In this document: positions 13,785-21,648 of the stretch, piece by piece
Numbering within the stretch: the stretch's first letter is position 1
How the letters are laid out: the number at the start of each line of letters is the position of its first letter
Assembly (NCBI GenBank): GCA_002404465.1
Contig: DHJT01000043.1
Span: 475 to 22,122 of the forward strand
Direction: 5' to 3'
DNA: 21,648 nt
Source: Sutterella sp. UBA4713
GTDB lineage: Bacteria > Pseudomonadota > Gammaproteobacteria > Burkholderiales > Burkholderiaceae_F
Translations under genes and position numbers: made by a program
Notes under the pieces: model-generated
What the model saw: only the letters and a program-made list of their open reading frames with translations
Told to the model about the DNA's origin: nothing
Database searches by the model: none

Positions 13785-15688
13785 TTCACGTGCTCCAAGG
13801 CCTCGGAAACTTCAAGCCACGCCCCTTCGAGTTTCTCGATTTTCCCTGCAAGTGCGCCGCGTTCTTTAAGAGCCTCGGCGACGACATCGGGCGCGGCCGT
13901 TTCGTACCATGCGGTATCGGCAATTTGAGCATCTACCGTCTTGAGGGCGGATGTTGCTTGGTCTAACGCGTCTTCGATTTTTTTAATTTTTGCCAGAAGC
14001 GGTTTTTTCAGTTCGGCGATGCGGGCCCGCTCCAGCGCTTGTGCGCGTCGCTCTTCGCGACGATTGACCGCCTGCGGCGCGTCCTCTTTTCGGTCGACGG
14101 CTTTCTTTTCCGTAATGCGACGGTGTTCGAGCACGAGGTGCGCGTAATCATCCAGGTCGCCTTCGTATTCGGACACGGTCCCTTCGTGTACGAGAATGAG
14201 GCGCTCGCAACAGGTTCTCAGGAGATGACGGTCATGGCTGACCAGTAAAAGAGCCCCGTCAAAGGTCGATAAGGCCACTGTCAGGGCTTCGCGCGTTGCC
14301 ATGTCCAAGTGGTTTGTCGGCTCGTCAAGCACAAGCAGATTCGGTTTGTCCCAGGCAAGAAGCGCGAGCGCAAGGCGGGCTTTTTCGCCGCCTGACATCG
14401 GCGCAATCGGATCTTGGACGCGTTCACCGGAAAAGTGAAAGCGTCCGAGATAGTCACGTAGTTCCTGTTCGCGCGTCTCAGGGCTTTTGTGGCGCAAGGT
14501 CTCCAAGGGGGTCATGGTTTCATCGAGCTGCTCGAGTTGGTGCTGTGCAAAGTATCCGATGACGGTTCCTTGCCCGAGGCGCCTTTGACCGGCCAAAAGC
14601 GGCAAACACCCGTCAATCGATTTAATGAGGGTGGATTTGCCGGCACCGTTAACGCCCAAAACGCCGATACGCTCACCGGCTCGGATTGAAAGCGTGACGT
14701 TTGTGAGAATCGGTAATGCCCCATACCCGAGAACGGCTTTGTCTAAGTCAACAAGGTGCTCCGGGCAGTGTTTCGGTTCTAAGAATTCAAAACGCCAGGC
14801 GCGCTTGGCACGCACCGGTTCGACGGCTTGCAGTTTCTCGAGCATCTTGATGCGGCTTTGCGCTTGACGTGCTTTCGTGGCTTTGTAGCGAAAGCGCTCG
14901 ATAAAGGATGTCAGGTGCGCGGCCTTGCGTTCGTAGGCCTTGGCATTGGCATCGGCGAGGCGTTCCTCATTGAGGCGTTGGCGTTCGTAGTCCGAGTACG
15001 AACCTGCGTACCGGCGAATCGTTCCGTTTTCAATGGACCAGGTCACATTGGTGGCCCGATCCAAAAACTCCCGATCATGGCTGATAATAAGAATGGTAGC
15101 CGAGACTTTTTTGAGCCACGCCTCAAGCCAAATGAGCGAGTCGATATCCAAGTGGTTCGTCGGCTCGTCAAGGAGAATAAGGTCCGCCGGACGCATGAGC
15201 GCGCGCGCTAAGGCTAAGCGATTACGCCAACCGCCGGAAAACTCCCGCACGGGTTTGTCTTGATCGGCTTGCGTAAAGCCAAGGCCCGCCATGACGCAAG
15301 CGGCTTTGGCACGCACGGCCCCTTCGTTGATGTCGGCTAAAAGAGCAAGTGAGGCGGCAACGGCCATGGCATCATTGCTTGCGTGTGCTTTTGTCAGCGC
15401 CTCTCGGGCACGCACCAACGGGATGTGACCGTCTAAGACGTACGAGAGCGCAGGCTCATCGGTTGCTTCGATAATTTGCGAAACATAGGCTATTTTGTCG
15501 CGCTCGGGTGCATCGATTTGGCCGTCCTCGGGGGCAATTTCGCCTAAAATCGCGCGAAAAAGAGTGGTTTTTCCGGCGCCGTTTTCACCCACAAGGCCGA
15601 TGCGTTCCGTGTTGCCTGCCGTCAGATTAACGCCCGAATAAAGTACCCGGGTCCCGAAGGCTATGGCTAAATTCGTCAGTCGTAGCAT
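13781..15688 (-). CDS. ABC-F family ATPase, YheS-like
   Basis: 635 residues with two ABC domains on one chain and no membrane segments. Domain 1 has Walker A GENGAGKTT (34-42), signature SGGW (151-154), and Walker B with LLDEPTNHLD (172-181). The P-site tRNA-interaction linker (about 235-300) is charged and helical. Domain 2 has Walker A GVNGAGKST (345-353), signature MSGGEK (431-436), and LVLDEPTNHLD (452-462). A C-terminal coiled-coil-like tail spans about 525-635. ABC-F proteins act on stalled or ribosome-bound peptidyl-tRNA; length and architecture fit YheS/Uup-type members. It begins 10 bases after the prmB stop without a close ribosome-binding site, behind an A-rich leader, so coupling with prmB is likely. 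Confidence 0.88.
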   Translation of the reverse strand: MLRLTNLAIAFGTRVLYSGVNLTAGNTERIGLVGENGAGKTTLFRAILGEIAPEDGQIDAPERDKIAYVSQIIEATDEPALSYVLDGHIPLVRAREALTKAHASNDAMAVAASLALLADINEGAVRAKAACVMAGLGFTQADQDKPVREFSGGWRNRLALARALMRPADLILLDEPTNHLDIDSLIWLEAWLKKVSATILIISHDREFLDRATNVTWSIENGTIRRYAGSYSDYERQRLNEERLADANAKAYERKAAHLTSFIERFRYKATKARQAQSRIKMLEKLQAVEPVRAKRAWRFEFLEPKHCPEHLVDLDKAVLGYGALPILTNVTLSIRAGERIGVLGVNGAGKSTLIKSIDGCLPLLAGQRRLGQGTVIGYFAQHQLEQLDETMTPLETLRHKSPETREQELRDYLGRFHFSGERVQDPIAPMSGGEKARLALALLAWDKPNLLVLDEPTNHLDMATREALTVALSTFDGALLLVSHDRHLLRTCCERLILVHEGTVSEYEGDLDDYAHLVLEHRRITEKKAVDRKEDAPQAVNRREERRAQALERARIAELKKPLLAKIKKIEDALDQATSALKTVDAQIADTAWYETAAPDVVAEALKERGALAGKIEKLEGAWLEVSEALEHVN

Positions 15689-15698
15689 GAAATTTTTT

Positions 15699-16592
15699 TT
15701 AAAGTCCTGCGGCCGTAAGGTCGCAGGCGCTTACGCAAAAGACCATATTTTCACCGGCACTCGTTTCAAGCCACGTGACGGTCAGGTTCGGCCAAAGCGC
15801 CTCAAAGGCCGCTTGCCCGTCGCCGATTTCGACAAAGGCCATGCCCTCGGGCGTTAAGTGGTCTTTTAACTGCGGCATAAAGCGCCGCATAAAATCCATA
15901 CCGTCACTGCCGGCAGCCAAGGCCAAAACCGGTTCCTTGCGATACTCTTCGGGAAGCGTTGCCATGGCCTTGTCCGTTACATACGGGGGATTACATAAAA
16001 TCAAATCGAAACGCCGGTTTTTAAGACCGGAAAATACGTCGGATAAGATAAGTTCGACGGCGTTTGTCATGTCGTAGTCTTTGCAGTTGCGAGCGGCTAC
16101 GGCAAGGGCTTTCTCGGAGATGTCGGCGCCGACGACGTGCGCATTCGGGAAAGCTTCTTTGGCAAGAATTGCCAGGCATCCGCTTCCCGTACACAAATCC
16201 AAAACGCTGCGGACCGCCTCGGGGTTTACAACCCAAGGGCTCAAATCGTCTTCAAGAAGTTCGGCAATAAAGCTACGGGGAATCAGAACGTTTTCATCGA
16301 CATAAAAAGCGTGCCCGGTCAGCCAGGCTTCATGGAGTAAATACGCCGCCGGAATTTTTTTGACGGCCCGATCATGAATAAGGTTGATCACACGGGCCGC
16401 TTCGCTTTCGGTTAATGCGGCATCCCAGAAACTCTCGAGACGATTAAACGGAAGCGCTAAGCTTCGCAACACGAGAAACGTGGCTTCCTGCCACAAATCC
16501 TCGGCGCCGTGCCCGAGACTTGCGCCGGACTTTGCGAGCTCAGTCATGGCAAGTCGCGTAAAGTCGCGAATGGTTCGAAGGTTTTGCGTCAT
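15699..16592 (-). CDS. prmB: Ribosomal protein uL3 N5-glutamine methyltransferase
   Basis: 297 residues. PrmB methylates a glutamine of ribosomal protein uL3 using S-adenosylmethionine. The SAM-binding motif DLCTGSGCLA is at 132-141, and the catalytic NPPY at 201-204. The following LPEEYRKEPVLALAAGSDGM (213-232) is the segment that separates PrmB from PrmC. The frame stays open to a TTG at 16628, but ATG 16592 fits the family start (MTQNLRTIRDF). An AAGGA sits 11 bases upstream of this ATG and could pair with TCCTT next to the ATG. The gene is divergent from smc and followed closely by the ABC-F gene. Confidence 0.92.
   Translation of the reverse strand: MTQNLRTIRDFTRLAMTELAKSGASLGHGAEDLWQEATFLVLRSLALPFNRLESFWDAALTESEAARVINLIHDRAVKKIPAAYLLHEAWLTGHAFYVDENVLIPRSFIAELLEDDLSPWVVNPEAVRSVLDLCTGSGCLAILAKEAFPNAHVVGADISEKALAVAARNCKDYDMTNAVELILSDVFSGLKNRRFDLILCNPPYVTDKAMATLPEEYRKEPVLALAAGSDGMDFMRRFMPQLKDHLTPEGMAFVEIGDGQAAFEALWPNLTVTWLETSAGENMVFCVSACDLTAAGL
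15706..15727. repeat. 9-bp hairpin with 4-base loop spanning the end of prmB
   Basis: Arms CCTGCGGCC (15706-15714) and GGTCGCAGG (15719-15727) enclose GTAA. On the plus RNA it has one G-U pair and a GNRA-type loop; on the minus RNA, the sense of prmB and the ABC-F gene, that pair becomes A-C. On the minus strand it is followed by an A-rich stretch and the ABC-F start 17 bases away, not by a T-run, so it is not a terminator for prmB. Confidence 0.5.
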
Positions 16593-16677
16593 AAGGATAA
16601 GCGTCCTTAAAAAATCTCCGGAAGGCAAAAGGGCCTTTTACGCGAGACAAACGAAAAGGAGTCCCTAAAAACCTAGT

Positions 16678-16683
16678 ATTATA
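16678..16683 (-). promoter_or_regulatory. Candidate -10 box for prmB in the prmB/smc divergent region
   Basis: The minus strand reads TATAAT here, a perfect -10, giving a prmB leader of about 80 bases. I see no convincing -35. The same spot on the plus strand reads TATTATAAA (16677-16685), which could serve smc, again without a clear -35. Confidence 0.35.
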
Positions 16684-16702
16684 AAGTTCTTTGAATCGAA
16701 CT

Positions 16703-16725
16703 CCGCACGCCTTTTTTCAGTGCGG
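16703..16725 (+). promoter_or_regulatory. Small hairpin in the smc leader
   Basis: CCGCAC (16703-16708) and GTGCGG (16720-16725) pair around an 11-base T-rich loop and are followed by TTCCCTTTTCTTTT. This is terminator-like in form but the stem is short and the T-run interrupted; it may be a weak attenuator ahead of smc. Confidence 0.35.
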
Positions 16726-16751
16726 TTCCCTTTTCTTTTAGTAGGATCGGC

Positions 16752-19700
16752 ATGCGACTGCGTCAGCTCAAAATCAGCGGATTTAAAAGTTTTGCGGATA
16801 CGACGTTAATTGAATTTCCCGGAAATCTTGCGGGCATTGTCGGTCCGAACGGATGCGGCAAGTCCAATGTAATCGATGCCATCCGTTGGGTGCTCGGCGA
16901 AGGACGCATTTCCGAGCTTCGCGGCTCGACGTCGATGAGTGAACTGATTTTTTCCGGTTCGGCCAATCGTCCGGCCTCCTCGCGTGCCAGTGTCGAGATG
17001 GTTTTGGACAACGCGGACGGATCGGTCACGGGGCCTTGGGGCGCGTATGCGGAACTGTCGATTAAACGGGTGGTCACGCGGGACGGCTCCAATGCGTACC
17101 TGATTAACAATCAGCAGGTACGGCGTCGTGACGTCCAGGATGTTTTCATGGGGACCGGTCTCGGGCCGCGTTCGTACGCCATCATCAGCCAGGGCATGAT
17201 CAGTAATTTTATTAAAGCCAAGCCCGAGGAGCTGCGTGTTTATCTGGAAGAAGCGGCCGGCGTCAGTAAATATAAAGAGCGGCGTAAGGAAACGGAAACG
17301 GCTTTGACTGCCACGCGTACGAACTTGGAAAAGGTTGCTTACCTGCAGGAAACCAAGCGCGTTGAGATCGAGCGCTTGACGCTTGAGGCTGAGACGGCAC
17401 GGCGCTGGGACGTTCTTGAAAAAGAACGCTCCGATGCCGAGCTTTTAAGCCTTTTTATGCAGGAAACCGATGCGCGTTCGCAAATTGATTCGATTAACGC
17501 GCAAGTGGCAAAAAAAGAAACGGCGCTTATCGGTGCTCGGGGCAATGAGCAAAAAATCATCCGAGAAATCGAAGAGTTAAAGGAAGCATCACGCCTGGCG
17601 CGCGAAGCGACGGATGCGGCTCGACAAGCGCGTTTTGATGCGGAAAAAGCCGTCAATGACATTCAGGGCAATATCCGCCGCATCGTCGAGCGTAAGGATT
17701 CGGCCAATCGTCAGATTGCAACCGATCAGGCGCTCATCGCCACGCGGCGTGAGGCTTTGGAGGGTGCCTGCGAGCGCCAAGCGTCTTTGAAAGAGCAGAG
17801 CGCGTCGCTGCGCGACAAGGCCGAGGCTGCGCACGAGCAGGCCGAAGGTTTAGCTGAGCAGGCCGACGCAGCGGATTTAGCCTATGACGATGCGCGTCAG
17901 ACCTATGAGACGGCAAGGATCTGTGCGACACAAGCCCATAACGAGATTGCCGTGATCAACGTACAGCTCGAGTCCTTTGAGCGAGAGATCACCGATGCTC
18001 AGGTGCGGTTTGATGCCCTCACAGGCGAGATCGAACACGCGGTTTTACCCGATACCGAGCGCTTTGCGGTTTTGCCCGGCCTGATTGCCGACGCATCGGC
18101 CTCCGAAAAGACTCTGGAAGACGAAAGTGTTGCAATTTGTGATGAAGCGGGGCGTCAGGAAGCTGTTTTTTCCGACTTAACGCGTCAAATTTCCGAGCAA
18201 ACGGCTGACGCTGCTCGCGTTGATGCGCGTTTGCAAACCCTGGTGAGTATCCAGGAGAAAATCGGCCGCGAGGGATCGCTTGCCGGGTGGATCACGAAGA
18301 TGGGGTTCGACGGGGCCAAACGCTTGTTTGAACGCATCGATGTCGATGCTGCGTGGGCCAAAGCCTTGGAGGCGGTTTTGGCGACGCGCACCGGTGCTCT
18401 TGAAATGAAAAGCGTGGATTTTGCAGCCGGACTTGCCACGTGCGCTCCGCCTTCGCCCCTGGTGTTTTATGAGCCCGCTCGTAAGGAGCCCGCTACCGAT
18501 CAAAGAGATTTTGTCCCGCTGATGCACTTCGTGCACTGTACCGATTCGGTGACATCGGATGCGTTAAGTCGGTGGCTTGCAGGAATTTATGTTGCTCAAG
18601 ACCTGCCGGAGGCATTGGCTTGTCGCACGCGCCTTAAGCCCGGTGAGCGTTTTGTCACGCCCGAAGGCCACACGGTCGATGCGTTTTCCGTCGCGTTCTG
18701 GGCTGAAGAAAACGAGGCTTCGGGCGCGATCAGTCGGGCCTCTGAAATTCGTACGCTCACGGAAAAAGACGCGACGCTTAAAAAGGCATTGATCGCTTTA
18801 AATGACAAGCTCGCTCAGAGCAAACGGACACGGGCTCTTCTTGCCGATCGCGCGCGGAGCAATGAGGCAAATCATGTCAAAACGCGCGAAACACTCCATA
18901 CACTGCAGATGGAGCAGGCGCGCCTTGCCGAGCAGATCGATGCATACAAGGCCCGCACGAAAAAAGCATCCGAGGAGCGTCAAATGCTCGATGCCCGCCT
19001 CAAGGAACTTTCAGCCAAACGCGATGCGGTCGAAGAGACCTTCGAGGCGCTCGATCGCAAACTCGGCCTTAAAGAGCAGGATGTCACCGATGCGCAGATT
19101 CTTCTGGAGGAGGCCGAGCAACGCGCCGGCCAAGCTCAAAGAGCCCTGACGGATAAACAGACGGAAGAAAAAATGGCGCTTGTGGAAGCGGCCTCATGCC
19201 TTGAGCGTTCGCACGATGCGGCGCGGGAAGCACAAAGCGCCCGAGAGGACATTGCGCGCCTGACAGAGGAAATCACGGTTTTAAAAGAGGAACTGGAAAC
19301 ACTGAATCTGAAAGCCGAGCAAGAAGGGCTTTTGCAGGTGACCGAAAAGCTCAATGCATCGCGTCAGGCGCTTTTGCAGGCGCAAAAGAGGGCAGATGAC
19401 GCTGAAAATGCACTGGAACAGGCGCGGTTTCGCCATTCCGAATGTGTCGCTTCCTTGGCGCCTCTGATGCAGGAGATTTCCGATTTGAAAGTCAAGCGTC
19501 AGACCTATGTCACACAGAATCAGGCTTTTACAGAGCGCTTAGATGAACTGGAAGCGGATCGGAAAGCCCTTTACGCGCGCGTGATTCAGGACAATCTAAA
19601 GCTTGCGTCGTTAAAAGCGAAGTTGACACGTTTATCGCAAGAAATGGCAGCACTCGGTCCCGTGAATCACGCTGCGCTGGAAAGCTTGCAGGCCGGTCGC

Positions 19701-20267
19701 GAGGCGATGCAGGAAACGGAGCGTCAAGTGGCGGACCTCAATGAAGCGATTGCCAACCTTGAGGAAACCATCCGCAAAATCGATTCGGAAACCCGGGCGC
19801 TTTTAAAGAGCACCTTTGAGACGGTCAATCGCAATTTCGGGGAAATGTTCACGGGGCTGTTCGGAGGCGGCAGTGCGTCGCTGCGACTGACGGGGCAAGA
19901 AATTCTTGATACGGGAATCGATGTCATTGCACAACCGCCCGGTAAGAAAAACACGAGCGTCAAAATCCTTTCGGGCGGAGAACAAGCTTTAACGGCGACG
20001 GCGCTCGTCTTTGCGATTTTTAAGCTCAATCCGGCACCGTTTTGCTTGCTCGATGAGGTCGATGCGCCCCTTGATGAGGCAAACCAAGACCGGCTCGTGA
20101 AAAAAATTGCCGATATGAGTGAGGCGACGCAATTTGTCATGATTACACACCACAGGGTTTCGATGGAGCAGTTAAAACAACTGATCGGCGTGACGATGAA
20201 AGAGCCCGGCGTTTCCCGTGTTGTGGCCGTTGACGTCGAGCAGGCCGCACAACTGGCTCAACCGTGA
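16752..20267 (+). CDS. smc: Chromosome segregation protein SMC
   Basis: 1171 residues, the usual length for bacterial SMC. It is the ATPase of the SMC-ScpAB complex that compacts and separates the chromosome. The N-terminal head has FKSFAD and Walker A GPNGCGKSN (31-39). Long coiled coils run over about 170-500 and 645-1020. The hinge lies between, about 500-640, beginning near SLAGWITKMGF and ending near EGHTVDAFSVAFWAEENE; its sequence is diverged from the Bacillus-type hinge, as is usual in betaproteobacteria. The C-terminal head has the ABC signature LSGGEQALTATAL (about 1073) and Walker B/D-loop FCLLDEVDAPLDE (about 1096). AGGA at 16743-16746 supports ATG 16752. zipA and ligA follow, a common order in this group. 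Confidence 0.97.
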   Translation: MRLRQLKISGFKSFADTTLIEFPGNLAGIVGPNGCGKSNVIDAIRWVLGEGRISELRGSTSMSELIFSGSANRPASSRASVEMVLDNADGSVTGPWGAYAELSIKRVVTRDGSNAYLINNQQVRRRDVQDVFMGTGLGPRSYAIISQGMISNFIKAKPEELRVYLEEAAGVSKYKERRKETETALTATRTNLEKVAYLQETKRVEIERLTLEAETARRWDVLEKERSDAELLSLFMQETDARSQIDSINAQVAKKETALIGARGNEQKIIREIEELKEASRLAREATDAARQARFDAEKAVNDIQGNIRRIVERKDSANRQIATDQALIATRREALEGACERQASLKEQSASLRDKAEAAHEQAEGLAEQADAADLAYDDARQTYETARICATQAHNEIAVINVQLESFEREITDAQVRFDALTGEIEHAVLPDTERFAVLPGLIADASASEKTLEDESVAICDEAGRQEAVFSDLTRQISEQTADAARVDARLQTLVSIQEKIGREGSLAGWITKMGFDGAKRLFERIDVDAAWAKALEAVLATRTGALEMKSVDFAAGLATCAPPSPLVFYEPARKEPATDQRDFVPLMHFVHCTDSVTSDALSRWLAGIYVAQDLPEALACRTRLKPGERFVTPEGHTVDAFSVAFWAEENEASGAISRASEIRTLTEKDATLKKALIALNDKLAQSKRTRALLADRARSNEANHVKTRETLHTLQMEQARLAEQIDAYKARTKKASEERQMLDARLKELSAKRDAVEETFEALDRKLGLKEQDVTDAQILLEEAEQRAGQAQRALTDKQTEEKMALVEAASCLERSHDAAREAQSAREDIARLTEEITVLKEELETLNLKAEQEGLLQVTEKLNASRQALLQAQKRADDAENALEQARFRHSECVASLAPLMQEISDLKVKRQTYVTQNQAFTERLDELEADRKALYARVIQDNLKLASLKAKLTRLSQEMAALGPVNHAALESLQAGREAMQETERQVADLNEAIANLEETIRKIDSETRALLKSTFETVNRNFGEMFTGLFGGGSASLRLTGQEILDTGIDVIAQPPGKKNTSVKILSGGEQALTATALVFAIFKLNPAPFCLLDEVDAPLDEANQDRLVKKIADMSEATQFVMITHHRVSMEQLKQLIGVTMKEPGVSRVVAVDVEQAAQLAQP

Positions 20268-20309
20268 TAATGTTCCGCATGCGTTTCGATTTACTCTTCG
20301 TAGAAAGTT

Positions 20310-21485
20310 ATGTCTTTTGAGCCTTCGTATTTGCTATTCGGTGCGGCCGTTGCTGTCGTCGTTATTTTCTATTTTCTCTTTGTCCGCCGTCGTCGGGAAG
20401 AAGATTCCGTTAAAGAAGTTACTGACGAAATGCGCAAGGGTGTCGGCGATGCCTTAACGGGAAAAGGCGCGGAAAAAGACGAGGATTTTCCCGATGACAA
20501 AGACACGCCGGAAAAAGACGAGCCGAAACCGGAGCAGGTTGCTCCGGCGCGCGTTTCGCTCGCGCCGCTTCCCAAAGAGGATAAGCCCCAAGAAGAAACC
20601 GCGTACACGGAGGAGCTTCCTGCGGTCTCTTTAACGGCACCTCCTTTGGCAGAAAGCATTCGTCCGCTTGTGGCCGATTCGGGGCGTAAGGAACCGACTC
20701 TTGATCCCATGCTCGATACGTTCGTGCGCTTTACGCCGCGGGAAGGTTTTTTTACAACCGATCGCTTGGTTCAGGTGCCGGCCTTTATCGACAAGTCGCA
20801 ATTAACGGACATCGTTTCGGCCGATTTTTATGATCGGGCGAAGGGCACGTGGTCGACGTCATTTCGCGAAAACGACACGTGCTCGGAATTAATCATCCGC
20901 ATGCAACTTGCGCACCGCGGACAGACGGCCGATGAATTGCTGGTCTCGCGCTTTTTGCAATTGGCAAACCAGATTGCCATCGAGATCGATGCCGAAGCCG
21001 AACAAAGTGATATTGATGAGATTTTGGAAAAGGCCGGAAAGCTCTCACACCTGATTGCGCGCTTTGATAATTCGCTCACGCTTTTTGTGAAAACGAACGG
21101 GGCGTACGATTCGGAAAAATTACAAAACATCTTACGCAACAACGGGTTCGAACGGCGCGACGTGCGCTTTGTCAAATGTGCTCCGGGTGTCGGAGATCCC
21201 TTCCTTTCGGTGATTCCGCAAATTGATGATGCCTCGTGTATCGCTTTCGAATTGGATATTCCGATGTGTGATCCGGCCTTACGTCCCCTGACTTTTCTCT
21301 TTGAGGTAGCCAACGACGTTTGTGCCGCTTTAGACGCGACGCTCGTCGACGCGGCCGGCACGCCGGTCGGTTCGGCTGCCGCGTCCTATATTGACGGGGA
21401 ATTTACGAAGTTGTTCCAGGAAATGGATGCACAGGGGATTGCGCCGGGCACGCGTCGCTGTTTTAATCTTTTCAGAAGATCGTAG
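20310..21485 (+). CDS. zipA: Cell division protein ZipA
   Basis: 391 residues. ZipA tethers FtsZ to the inner membrane at the division site. A single N-terminal membrane helix (about 7-25, LLFGAAVAVVVIFYFLFV) with almost no periplasmic part is followed by RRRRE. A long acidic and Pro-rich linker covers about 45-135. The C-terminal FtsZ-binding domain is about 250-391; before it lies a block (about 140-245) that is not low-complexity and may belong to an extended C-domain. Identification relies on architecture plus position between smc and ligA, since ZipA sequence is poorly conserved. The start has only a weak GAAAG in front. ligA begins 3 bases after the stop. Confidence 0.85.
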   Translation: MSFEPSYLLFGAAVAVVVIFYFLFVRRRREEDSVKEVTDEMRKGVGDALTGKGAEKDEDFPDDKDTPEKDEPKPEQVAPARVSLAPLPKEDKPQEETAYTEELPAVSLTAPPLAESIRPLVADSGRKEPTLDPMLDTFVRFTPREGFFTTDRLVQVPAFIDKSQLTDIVSADFYDRAKGTWSTSFRENDTCSELIIRMQLAHRGQTADELLVSRFLQLANQIAIEIDAEAEQSDIDEILEKAGKLSHLIARFDNSLTLFVKTNGAYDSEKLQNILRNNGFERRDVRFVKCAPGVGDPFLSVIPQIDDASCIAFELDIPMCDPALRPLTFLFEVANDVCAALDATLVDAAGTPVGSAAASYIDGEFTKLFQEMDAQGIAPGTRRCFNLFRRS

Positions 21486-21488
21486 TCC

Positions 21489-21648
21489 ATGGACCAAGGG
21501 GATTTGTTCGGCAAAGGTACGCCGAATCCTGAGCCGACTGAGGAAGATCGCAAGAGGGCGCGGGAATATCAAGAAGCCTTGCATCGCTGGAATACGGAAT
21601 ATTACGTTTTTGATGCGCCGTCCGTACCCGATGCCGAATACGACCGGG
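21489..21648 (+). CDS. ligA: NAD-dependent DNA ligase LigA, N-terminal fragment (runs off the window)
   Basis: Only the first 53 residues are inside the window. They contain the Ia-domain segment ALHRWNTEYYVFDAPSVPDA followed by EYDR, the start of the NAD-binding region of LigA, where the Tyr pair and the D-x-P-x-V-x-D-x-E-Y-D pattern are conserved. The enzyme seals nicks in DNA using NAD+. About 20 residues precede the usual family start (MDQGDLFGKG...), a short extension. The gene lies 3 bases after zipA and is very likely co-transcribed with smc and zipA. Confidence 0.92.
   Translation, partial: MDQGDLFGKGTPNPEPTEEDRKRAREYQEALHRWNTEYYVFDAPSVPDAEYDR

Noticed and set aside
16627..16639. AAAAGGGCCTTTT near-palindrome in the prmB/smc gap as an operator
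   Set aside because: It is short and low in complexity, so expected by chance, with no second copy nearby.
18252..18680. Diverged SMC hinge as a possibly novel insertion
   Set aside because: Position, length and the closing EGHTVDAFSVAFWAEENE segment fit betaproteobacterial SMC hinges, so it is likely ordinary variation.
1..21648. Mobile elements, CRISPR arrays, tRNA genes, prophage or defence genes
   Set aside because: I found no transposase, integrase, spaced direct repeats, tRNA-like cloverleaf or defence-type domains; codon use looks even along the window.

Overview
The window is a compact chromosomal segment with almost no spare DNA. The longest gene-free stretch is 210 bases (8774-8983), and many neighbouring genes touch or overlap. 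Gene content and order point to a betaproteobacterium of the order Burkholderiales, quite possibly Sutterellaceae: smc-zipA-ligA, prmB next to an ABC-F gene, tadA-ldcA, and psd-pssA with the short form of phosphatidylserine decarboxylase. That placement is inferred from protein families and synteny, not from a marker gene. I see no tRNA, rRNA, CRISPR array, insertion sequence or phage gene.

Region 1 (1-7138, + strand) is one tightly packed run: the end of an NfeD-like gene, an SPFH/stomatin protein (QmcA type), two adjacent proteins of unknown function that look like diverged paralogs of each other, a YqhD-type iron/zinc alcohol dehydrogenase, a tRNA adenosine deaminase (TadA) with an extra N-terminal domain of about 150 residues, an LD-carboxypeptidase, and a six-helix membrane hybrid histidine kinase. 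A NarL/FixJ-type response regulator (7120-7785) lies on the opposite strand, and its 3' end overlaps the kinase 3' end.

Region 2 (7786-13784, + strand) starts at a divergent promoter region. It holds accD (fatty-acid synthesis), bamC (outer-membrane assembly lipoprotein), an FKBP-type prolyl isomerase, psd and pssA (the two steps from CDP-diacylglycerol to phosphatidylethanolamine), an unrecognised gene, and a YddG-like amino-acid exporter. Most of the identified genes serve envelope lipid and membrane biogenesis.

Region 3 (13781-16592, - strand) holds prmB (glutamine methylation of ribosomal protein uL3) followed by a YheS-like ABC-F ATPase, both connected with the ribosome.

Region 4 (16593-21648, + strand) holds smc, zipA and the start of ligA: chromosome organisation, cell division and DNA ligation, transcribed divergently from prmB.

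Most of the window is housekeeping. The parts that ordinary annotation does not explain are the tandem unknown pair next to SPFH/NfeD, the N-terminal domain on TadA, the convergent overlapping kinase/regulator pair, the unknown gene coupled to the exporter, and several intergenic hairpins without terminator U-tracts.
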